Below, in pieces: positions 50,878 to 60,420 of a DNA stretch of 64,000 nt (position 1 is its first letter; every line of letters starts with the position of its first letter). A program made the translations under genes and the position numbers. Source of the stretch: Sipunculus nudus (taxonomy: Eukaryota > Annelida > Sipuncula > Golfingiida > Sipunculidae); contig CM049306.1 of NCBI GenBank assembly GCA_026874595.1, forward strand, positions 29,875,519 to 29,939,518, given 5' to 3'. The notes under the pieces were generated by a model. That model was not told where the DNA came from, made no database searches, and was given only the letters and a program-made list of their open reading frames with translations.

Positions 50878-53606
50878 TTATAAGTGTAATTCTACAAATT
50901 AAAAGTATAAGATGCCACCAATAACCAGCTAAAATGGTATGTGCTAAAATCAACATTTATCTGTTTAATTGTGTCAGTTTAAAATAACCATGGTTTAAAG
51001 ACCCTGTTAAAAAAAAAAATAATTCATGTTCATGAGACCAAAATTCTTCATTTGTCTATTCTGGTTACCAGTACTTGCAGAATTAATATTCTATGAATGA
51101 ATATCCTTGAACACAGCTAGAACCATTATTGTGCTACGGTACTGTTGCCTTTATAGTTTGTCCTGGCCAAGCAAGGACGCACATGGTTTAGTTACTGTAC
51201 TGTATAGTGTGCTGCACTGTGCTCTGTTCAATGTAGAACAGACAGCGGGTTTGGGTGTGCGTGTGACTATAACAAGCCAGGAGCTGTATGACCCACTGAG
51301 ATTTATTTCCAGCAGTCTGCTTTTCACAACTTTTTGTCATGAGATTTTGAGGGAACCTGATTATTTCATCACTGGTTTTACAGAGTTTTGTCTCCCAGGT
51401 GTATCATTATGGACAAGAGGCTCAGTGGATTATGTAAAATTGATTTAAACTCTGAAGTCTTTATGTGACATTGTGATAAATAATTCTTACAAAAAGATGT
51501 ATTGTTAAAGCTCTATTGAAATTTTTCCCTTTGAAGTGGTTTCAGCGTGGTAACTGTTCACATTTGATATCATTCATTGACTGTCTGTTTTAAATTAGAA
51601 GACCTATTTGATTTATCAAATGCTATAAATTACCAGTTTCTGTACAACTAACTGCTTATGTTTAAAACTAGATTGAGGTTGGTCCTTGTGGCAAATCAAA
51701 TATTTAGATCAAATCTATCATCACTGTTGTAAATGATAAATTAGGAATCCATCATTTATTAATTATTACATGGTATTAAGTACAAAAAATTTGAATTTTT
51801 GTAGGAAAATCTAACTGGCTTTCAAAATGGGTGAATTAATGAGAAACAGAATTCATGAATCAATTGTTTGGTGAAGTACTTTTAAAAAATAACCAAAAAG
51901 ATTTGAAAATTGTAAATGTTTGAAAATTGTATTTTTGTTTATTTTTAACATTGCATTATGTGTTGATGATGTCATGTATAATTATTGACTGTGATAACAG
52001 AGACAATATGACCATGATAGTTTGTCAGACCAAAAGTTTGGTATCACTAAATTGTTTGTGTGTTTTAGGTTTATTTTCTGGTTGCTGCAACTTGTAGGGG
52101 ACAGATTAATGGGATAAGTCACCTGGGGTCTCCCCAAAATTTCTGCACATCCTCCTGAGCACCTGATCCAGGACTGAACAGGGCCCATTCCCCTTGCCCA
52201 ACACTGAAATATTTGTTTGTTGTCATGGCAACTAGATAAAATCACTGCTCCAAAGTTCACAGTGTCACATAGTGATGCATATTTCATTCTGCTGTCTAGT
52301 TTTTCTTGAATTTACATCCTGTTTCAAGTCTAGCTGTGCAGGAGTTTTTAGCAGTATCAGTTGTACACGGACCCTTGTTTTGGGGCAAAGGCCTTTGTAA
52401 TGCCAGACTGAACTACCAAACTGGTGTATTATCACTGAGTATTCCCTATGGTAGCTGCACCGGTGAAATCGTCATGGTTTTGAACAAATTGTTAAAGAAT
52501 ATAGAGCAGTATTGATAGTATTGACCACCAGTCTCCCGGACTGGGGCACACTTGCTGCACTGGGCTTTTAAATCAATAACATAGCTAGCTGGTGGCACTC
52601 TGGTCCTTTCCAGCCGACCTGTGAATGGTCAAAAGGGCCCTTTGTATGATGCTTAGCTTATAGCTTGATATATGCACATACTCTAATATGTTTAGTGTTT
52701 ATGCCCTAGATATAAACATATCTTTCTTAGGTATACTTGACAGTTTTTTCCACAACTGGGCTGCAATACTGGTTTTATCCAACCCTCTCCCCAATGTTTA
52801 TTGCCCAGCCAACTTGTAGTCGATTCATGAATATTGATGAAACTGGCCAGTTCAAGTTAACAATAGGGGCCACAGGTGTGTATGAATAAAATATATTCTT
52901 CCATTTTCACCTTTAAATTGATATCATTAGTCCCAGCTTGGACATTGAAGGAAAAATATACTTGCTGATTGCTGGAAATGAATTAACTTCTTTACTGTAA
53001 AGTGAAAAATTGATTTATTTGGTTCACTGCACCCCTATGCTTTACAATGGTCCAAGTAACTGTATCTATTAATAGATCACCACATCAATGTAGTGCACAT
53101 GCACAGTGGTGGCAGAAAACAGTATACTAGGAGGGTACCTCATTGATTCAGTATGGACCATGTGCAATATTTAATAGTTCTCTTATAAAAAATAGTCACA
53201 TCCCTGGAGGGCCTCGCTGGTGTCACTGGGTTAGTTTGTGAGGATATTTATCACTGATCAGTACTATTTAGGTGGTATGTAAACAAACTGGGGGTGTACT
53301 GTTTGGTTCCCCCATTGCTGCACAAGACTGGATGAATGAAGTTCATCCAGGTAATTGTGAATGTTCAGGTCCAGTGGCTGGTGTTATTGTGGATATAAGG
53401 CTGTTGGACTGTGCTGCTGCTGAAAGTTACTGTTGCCACTGCTGAACACGTGTATACAGTCAGGGACTTGCACAGCATGTTGAAAATTAGATTTTCTGTG
53501 TCACTGCGGCTTATAAGCAGGTGTTGACTTCAGCAATGCCAAGAGGGTTTCTGACCACTGTGAATGGATTTATAAATTGACCAGATATTTCTGTGTGTGC
53601 ATTACA
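50878..53606. other. Unique non-coding sequence upstream of the LDB exon
   Basis: Non-repetitive. The 113-codon + frame at 51107 matches no family I know. An X-box-like site is at 52219-52232 and an E-box CACGTG at about 53446. Regulatory use is possible but unproven. Confidence 0.4.
52219..52232. promoter_or_regulatory. RFX X-box-like site
   Basis: GTTGTCATGGCAAC is one base from the symmetric X-box consensus. Confidence 0.45.
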
Positions 53607-53792
53607 GACAGGAGAAGGAACTTCATGCACGGTTGGATGAAATCGTAACCGTTTATGTGAATGATTGTATTATTATCGATACACTGAGACTTGTTATTGT
53701 ATATAACACAGATAATAGTTTATTTAAGAATACTACCCAAGAAGGGTAGTGAAGACCTTCTAGCACCGATTGTTTATATATCATAATTACCA
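53607..53792 (+). other. Probable 5' UTR or proximal promoter of the LDB exon
   Basis: An acceptor-like GTGTGTGCATTACAG ends at 53606, so an untranslated segment may begin at 53607. Alternatively the TATATAAC at 53701-53708, about 85 bp before the ATG, could be a TATA-like promoter. In-frame TAA at 53784-53786 shows the segment just before the ATG is not coding in this frame. Confidence 0.35.
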
Positions 53793-53981
53793 ATGAGTAA
53801 TTTCTCGAGCCCGATGAACCCAATGCCGATCGACACCATGCATTCCACCATGAACTCTATGAACTCTGACCCGTTTTACTCATCTCCGTTTTCACAATTT
53901 TACAGGCGTCACACACCATACATGGGTCAGCCCGATTTCCGCATCTACGAACTCAACAAGAGGCTTCAACAACGCAACGAG
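53793..53981 (+). CDS. LDB: LIM-domain-binding factor (LDB/CLIM/Chip), N-terminal exon (partial gene)
   Basis: LDB proteins are nuclear adaptors that self-associate through an N-terminal domain and bind LIM-homeodomain and LMO proteins through a C-terminal LIM-interaction domain, bridging distant enhancers and promoters. This exon encodes 63 residues: a Met/Ser/Asn-rich leader (1-25), then DPFYSSPFSQFYRRHTPYM (26-44) and RIYELNKRLQ (50-59). The middle block matches vertebrate LDB2 (DPFYSSPFGPFYRRHTPYM, from memory) almost residue for residue. The ATG at 53793 follows an in-frame TAA at 53784. The exon ends in phase 0 at GAG|GTAAGG. The next exon, expected to encode the DNLWWDAF region, is not in the window. 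Oddly, the codons for residues 27-38 form a pyrimidine tract with TTTTACAG, a likely internal acceptor at 53905/53906. LDB1-like versus LDB2-like naming is not meaningful for an invertebrate single gene. Confidence 0.93.
53869..53906 (+). promoter_or_regulatory. Internal 3' splice site within the LDB exon
   Basis: A branch-point-like CTGAC (A at 53869), an uninterrupted pyrimidine-rich stretch and ACAG at 53902-53905, with no AG between. The distance from branch A to AG is 36 nt, in the normal range. Use of this site would replace the first 37 residues with the leader of exon 1a or 1b. Confidence 0.65.
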
Positions 53982-54132
53982 GTAAGGCTGTCTATATCAT
54001 GCTGCCTCAGTCTGTGTGCTACCATAAAAAATCAATGGTACTGTTCCCTTGCTGCTTCGGAGCACGTGGGTCCAGCAACAGCAAAGACCCTGCAGTGCTG
54101 GATTATAGGACCTAAGGCTGATTTAAGATATG

Positions 54133-54183
54133 CCCCCCCCCCCCCCGGGACTGGGGGGAGGGGATCTGTGAAGGGGAGGGGGG
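54133..54183 (+). repeat. C14 run followed by G-quadruplex-type tract
   Basis: C14 at 54133-54146, then G-runs of 6, 4, 4 and 6 at about 54153-54183 with loops of 1, 9 and 1 nt. It lies about 150 nt inside the intron after the LDB exon donor, and the C run can pair with the G runs. Confidence 0.8.
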
Positions 54184-54404
54184 AATCTATGGTATTAACA
54201 AGGATGGGTGCTTTCATTGTTTCATGGGATGTATCTTTATTTTTCAAAGAAAAGTCAACATCAATGGAACTTATTGATAATATAGCTATATATTAATATA
54301 TCTATTTTATAATTCAGTGTAAAACTTGCCAATTTTCTACAGGTGTGGGTTTGGGGTAAATAAAGTATTTCTCAGAATTGTCAATATTATATACATGATA
54401 CATG

Positions 54405-54408
<4 letters not shown>

Positions 54409-54473
<65 letters not shown>

Positions 54474-54474
54474 T
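54409..54474. repeat. (AT)n microsatellite with (AC)n end
   Basis: About 28 AT units followed by ACACACACA. Confidence 0.95.
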
Positions 54475-54950
54475 AATTATCTTTGCTAAATGTTGAAATA
54501 TTATTGTCAAGTATCATATTTAGAGGAACTGAGCATCAAGCTGAATAGACAGCATCTAGATATTTTGTAGCTAGGAGGAATCATATAATCTGAGAAAAGT
54601 AAATGTATATCTGTTTGTTTTGTGTGTTTGTATATGATGACAAACCTAGCAGGTTATTATTTGTGTGCACTGAAGCGTGAGAGATACTATTTGTATATCG
54701 GTAAGGCACATGTGTATATAGCCTCTACCTGTAGGTCTGCCTGCCTAATAAAGGTTAAGACAATCTGTCATAAATTTTAATAAACAAAACAGGAAAGATA
54801 TAATTTCTAGGTTCTTGGTACACCCTTTGATACAATGGGTTTATAATCATTTCCCATATTCCTCATTTAGTAGACACTGCCATCTATAGGCCAAGCACAT
54901 AAAACAGAGTGTTTACGTGTTGGGCCAGATATATTTGATCTTAAATTACA
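54475..54950. other. Non-coding intronic stretch
   Basis: Nothing recognised. Confidence 0.5.
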
Positions 54951-54977
54951 TAAATGTTGAGCATATTTTATATTTAA

Positions 54978-55226
54978 TCATTTAGATTAACATATTGCTG
55001 AGTTATAATGGTTTGAAAATATGCATGACAGGAATATCCCTAAAATTGTAAATTGTTTATATTTCCAATAAGGCCTTCAATTGTGGCAGCATGATTATAT
55101 TTCACCATTTAGATTAACAGATTGCTGAAATATAATGGTTTGAAAATACAATGATGTTGCCCAGAATTGAAGGCCTTCTTGGAAATATAAACGATCTATA
55201 ATTTTAGGGATATTCCCATCATGCAT
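54978..55226. repeat. Long hairpin with interleaved direct repeats
   Basis: Arms at 55021-55086 and 55162-55226 are inverted copies with about 7 differences in 66. A ~42-bp direct repeat (TTTAGATTAACA...GGTTTGAAAAT) precedes the left arm and recurs in the loop. It may be a decayed foldback MITE or a structured intronic RNA. Confidence 0.7.
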
Positions 55227-55502
55227 CCACGTATTGATAATTATCCTGGATGCATTAAAGCAGGAAGTATTTTCAGGTAAGCTGTGACATAAGAATATAC
55301 ATGGTTAATGTGTAGTTGCAGGATTGTATTACATAGAGGACATTTTGCCAGATACAGATTTAGTGGTAAACCATGAATATATACAGTGTCAGGGTGTAAG
55401 TGCAAGCAAAGTGACCATGTGTAATAGCTAAATGTACAATACAGTTAAACCATTGAGATTTATACTTTGTCCTTGGCCTGATCATAGTTCTCTACACTAA
55501 TT

Positions 55503-58280
55503 GTATCCCCAGACAAAGTCGGGGGATAATATGTTTTCATTCGGTCCTGCCGCCGCCGCATATAAATCTTGTTGGCGCAATAACCCAAAAAATATTTCAC
55601 GGAACTTTACCAAACTTGGTATATGTATAGATATGGGTAAGAGGACGACGCCTATTTAAAATGAGGTCATGACCTTTACTAGGAGAGTGTCCTTGACCTT
55701 GAATAGGTCCAATTTCGGGGAAAATCACACAAATTCTTTAATATCTCAAGAAATCTTGCACGGATTTATCCCAAAATCAAGTTGATGGAAGATCATGGAT
55801 AGGGTTGTCATGTTCCAGAAACTGGTGGCGCCACCTATTATTCTTTACTTGTTTTTGTGCCGTTTAATACCCCCAAAATTGCCACCTTACAGTACTGTGA
55901 GCATTATAAGTCAAAAACTAATGGACAGATTTCTTTTATATTATGCATATACATAGGTATGGGTTATGGGATGATGTTTATTTAAATTGGGGTCATGACC
56001 TTTCCTATGATAGTGGCCTTGACCTTGAATATTGCCATATATGGTGAAAATCACACGCCTCTTATGATATCTCCAGTGTTGATAGCCATATGGATTTCAA
56101 ACATGACTTATGTATGGCCCACCACTAAAGTAAGAACCCTATAGGTTCTAGGGTCATGAGGTCAAAGGTCAAGGTCAATGGACTGGCATTTTAAAAGATA
56201 CTGTGGATGCATTTTAAGCCAAACTTTGATCCTAGGTCTTCCATCTTGAATATATAGCTCACTTGCCAATAGTGGATGATCCATATAAATTTTGGGGTCA
56301 CAAGGTCAAAGGTGAAGGTCAAAGGAGCTATCTGTCCAAAAATTAGTTTCTGGATGATAATTCCATCTTTTATTGATGTATGGATTTCAAACTTGACTTG
56401 TATATGTCCCATTGGAAAAGCAAGACCCAAATTGATTTTTGGGTCATGAGGTCAAAGGTCAAGTTCACAGGACACATCATTAAAGAGATTGTTGATGCAT
56501 TTTCAGCCAAACATTTCATCTCAGATCTTTCATCTTGCACGTATAGTTCACCTGCCAAGGAGAGGAAGAACCCTATCAATTTTGAGGTCACAAGGTCAAA
56601 GGTGAAGGTCACAGGAGCTATCTGTCCAAAAATTAGTTTTTGGATGATAATTCCTGCTTTTATTGATGTATGGATTTCAAACTTGACTTGTTTATGTCCC
56701 ATTGGAAAAGCAAGACCCAAATTGATTTTGGGGTCATATGGTCAAAGGTCAAGGTCACAGGACACATCTTTAAAAAGATGTGGATGCATTTTCAGCCAAA
56801 ACATTTCATCTCAGATCTTTCATCTTGCACATATAGTTCACCTGCCAAGAGAGGAAGAACCCTATCAATTTTGAGGTCACAAGGTCAAAGGTGAAGGTCA
56901 CAGGAGCCATCTGTCCAAAAATTAGTTTCTGGATGATAATTCCTTCTTTTATTGATGTATGGATTTCAAACTTGACTTGTATTTGACCCATTGGAAAAGC
57001 AAGACCCGAATTGATTTTGGGGTCATGAGGTCAAAGGTCAAGGTCACAGGAAACCTCTTTAAAAAGATTGTTGATGCATTTTCAGCCAAACAATTTATGT
57101 CAGATCTTTCATCTTGCACATATAGTATACCTGCCAAGAGTGGAAGACCCCTATCAGTTGTGAGGTCACAAGGTCAAAGGTGAAGGTCACAGGAGTCATC
57201 TGTCCAAAAATTAGTTTCTGGATGATAATTCCTGCTTTTATTGATGTATGGATTTCAAACTTGACTTGTTTATGTCCCATTGGAAAAGCAAGACCCAAAT
57301 TGATTTTGGGGTCAGGAGGTCAAAGGTCAAGGTCACAGGACACATCTTTAAAAGATGTGGATGCATTTTCAGCCAAACATTTCATTTCAGATCTTTCATC
57401 TTGCACATATAGTTCACCTGCCAAGAGAGGAAAAACCCTATCAATTTTGAGGTCACAAGGTCAAAGGTGAAGGTCACAGGAGCCATCTGTCCAAAAATTA
57501 GTTTCTGGATGATAATTCCTTCTTTATTGATGTATGGATTTCAAACTTGACTTGTATTTGACACATTGGAAAAGCAAGACCCGAATTGATTATGGGGTCA
57601 TGAGGTCAAAGGTCAAGGTCACAGGAAACCTCTTTAAAAAGATTGTTGATGCATTTTCAGCCAAACAATTCATCTCAGATCTTTCATCTTGCACATATAG
57701 TTTACCTGCCAAGAGTGGAAGACCCCTATCAATTTTGAGGTCTCAAGGTCAAAGGTGAAGGTCACAGGAGCCATCTGTCCAAAAATTAGTTCTGGATGAT
57801 AATTCCTGCTTTTATTGATGTATGGATTTCAAACTTGACTTGTATATGTCCCATTGGAAAAGCAAGACCAAAATTGATGTTGGGGTCATGAGGTCAAAGG
57901 TCAAGGTCACAGACACATCCTAAAAAAGATGTGGATGCATTTTCAGCCAAAACATTTCATCTCAGATCTTTCATCTTGCACATATAGTTCTCCTGCCAAG
58001 AGAGGAAAAACACTATCAATTTTGAGGTCACAAGGTCAAAGGTGAAGGTCACAAGAGCCATCTGTCCAAAAATTAGTTTCTGGATGATAATTCCTGCTTT
58101 ATTGATGTATAGATTTCAAACTTGACTTGCATATGTCCCATTGGAAAAGCAAGACCTGAATTGATTTTGGGGTCATGAGGTCAAAGGTCAAGGTCACAGG
58201 ACACATCTTTAAAAAGATCAAGGGCACAGGACCAACATCTTCAACAAGATTGTGGATTGTTAGATGGAAGAAACAATAAA
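55503..58280 (+). mobile_element. Helitron-like element, family IV, 5'-complete with seven or more tandem units
   Basis: It starts after TT with GTATCCCCAGAC-AAA-GTCG..., a hairpin, then a CCGCCGCCGC tract. First comes a unit like those of the 41984 copy (to about 56055), then about seven units of ~289 bp like those of the 8455 copy. It stops at GTTAGATGGAAGAAAC, which in the 8455 copy (10145-10160) lies about 125 bp before the terminal hairpin, so the 3' end is lost. Overlapping frames repeating MDFKLDL are artefacts of the ~289-bp period. Confidence 0.82.
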
Positions 58281-60262
58281 GTGAATCAAACATATACTCC
58301 TAAATAAATATTTTGCCACTTGGTACAGGTAAATATTTGTAATCAGTATTTCTTAGATAATTCAGATCCATAGATTAAAAAGCAGTATTTTTATACCCCA
58401 TCCAAAGTCTTTCCTGGAATACAGGTATTCAGTTGAATGTCCCAAAACTAGTTTTTCCTGTGTTGTTCAGAAAATTCCCAATGAATTATTTCATAGATGA
58501 TTGTTCAAAAGGTTGATTATTATTCCCAAACCAGTATTTTGTAGAAGACTCAGATTAATATTCCCAGAACCAGTATTTTGTGGATGATTATTCCCAGGAT
58601 GAATTTTCTTGGCTGGGAGATGTGTTTATTTCTGAAAGGAAGGGTATAAAACATGACAGGTCTGACAGGGAAACATGTAGAGGTTAAACGAACAGCTGGT
58701 TCAGGTATCCACCGACAAGAGAGAGGAACACGCCTGTGTCAGGGGAGCGGGACATCCAGGTGAGATTCCGGAACTCTGGCTTTATGGTTATCATATGCTC
58801 TGGAGCCCCATCCCAGCAATGGATGATCAGCATCAGCTGGACGGAGGAGGGTTAAATCATACAGACCTAATTAAAACTCCCAGCTGAAACCAAGCACATG
58901 CCTGACAGCCAGCATGCATGCCATGTACCTATTGTTACATCTGGTCAGACAGAGTTCACTTGCCTGCACATAATGGATAGCTGCCTGAGCTCAGTGATAA
59001 TGGGCATGAGTGTGGCATGCTCATAATTGTCAGGGTATGCTATAATTTTGTGCGTAGGAGAAGAGCTGCAGGGTGGACAGCTCATATTGTTGCTTCATGT
59101 TGTATTTGCAGGATGGGGATGTTAGACTCAATAGCTGTAGAATTAATATATAATGAAAACTTATAGCCATGTGCTTATTGCCATGTGCATTAGTTTGTTT
59201 GTTATATTGAACAGTCCTGCTTGAGTTACACTTTTTGTTATTATTATAGCCAGCGATCAGTGAATGTCTATTTCTTATGCTTAAATGTGTGGCGATAGGA
59301 ATCAGCATTAGTCAGCCATTCAGTCATAATGTATAGAAGGTAATTAATATTTTTAATAATTTTATGGAATTTTTTAAAAATAAAATCAGTTGTGACTGGC
59401 CTGAGGGAGGACTGTTAAAGTTGATGTGGGTAGGGATGGATAAAACTTTCAGATACACTAACTCTTTAAGTTACAGTTTCAACCCTTTACCTCCTAAAGT
59501 TAAAGAGGACATACTTCTACCCTTACTATTGTGAAGTCTTCTAGTTTTACACCTTGTTGTCGACAATATTTTACCATCTCCAGATGACTATAGTCTGTTC
59601 CATCCCTTCATGTCCATCTTATTTTTGCTGGGAAAATTCTTGTATGTAACATTTCGAGGGAGAAAATTATAATATTGGGTAGAAGATTAATAGACCTAAT
59701 TTTCAATTAGGTAAATAAACACATACCATATGCATTATTTAAGAAACAGAATTATTTTAAAATATGAGAAATTAGTCTACATTTAGAGCACATCAGCACC
59801 ACTTATAGTGGTCAAGGTGACTGCTCACATTAAAAAACATTCTCAGTTGACAGCTGCAGTTTGGCCCTTCCACTTGCACACAATTGAATACCTGGCAGTG
59901 ATCACATTGCAGGTCTGTCACACAAGATCACACTGCTCGACATTGCTAACCTTCACCTTGGCCCATTACCACAAAGACTTAAAAAGATTGGTTCTGTATC
60001 GACCACCAAATGTTGCTACCTCTATTGGTCTGGCCACACAATACATGGCAATATACCCTTCCTCTGTAACGGGCCTCATTGGGACCCCATTTTCTAGTTT
60101 ATTGAATCTAAATTCTTGATTGCCATACTAGGTCATCTTTTCTGTAATGAGCTTTTTTGAAAAAATTGAAAAATATAAACTTCTGAAATATTGACAATCT
60201 AAAAAACAGGCTGACAGGTTGGTAGAACAGAGTATACCACCTCGCCCTGCTGATCTGCAACT
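58281..60262. other. Non-coding intronic stretch; GC-richer at 58640-59000
   Basis: 58640-59000 is unique and GC-richer, with an exon-like end GGGACATCCAG|GTGAGA at 58760, but the frames do not match LDB. It might be a regulatory element or a non-coding exon. I see nothing in the remainder. Confidence 0.4.
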
Positions 60263-60263
60263 A

Positions 60264-60420
60264 CAGTGGAACCCCGCCTTGCGACTACCCCACAGTAGTG
60301 ACCACTTTCCTTGGTCCTGAATATATGATCCTGGTAATTTAAAATATCAAGAATACAAACACCCCTAAATTACGACCACTTTGGTCAGTCCCCAATGTGG
60401 TCGTAATTTTTCAGATTGTA
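60264..60420. mobile_element. Pogo/Tigger-like MITE fragment
   Basis: After TA comes CAGTGGAACCCCGCCTTGCG, the style of pogo-group terminal repeats, followed by GACCAC words in both orientations. The right terminus was not found. Confidence 0.45.

Larger units (their letters stand above)
12037..53905 (+). other. Putative giant first intron of the LDB gene
   Basis: If exon 1a joins the acceptor at 53905/53906, everything between is intron. It starts GTATGT and ends TTTTACAG. It is mostly mobile and tandem-repeat DNA, with unique GC-richer blocks at about 17.2-18.2, 28.5-29.3 and 37.6-38.0 kb. The status depends on the exon 1a or 1b calls. Confidence 0.45.

Noticed and set aside
51107-51448. 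113-codon + frame
   Set aside because: No family resemblance, no clear splice or promoter context, and average composition; a chance frame in unique DNA.
53982-54296. Extension of the LDB frame past 53981 to 54296
   Set aside because: The continuation runs through the poly-C and G-quadruplex tract and is low-complexity; the GTAAGG donor at 53982 coincides with the loss of LDB similarity.
56191-58293. Many overlapping frames repeating MDFKLDL or IHTSIK peptides
   Set aside because: They recur every ~289 bp with the tandem unit of a Helitron-like element and overlap on both strands.
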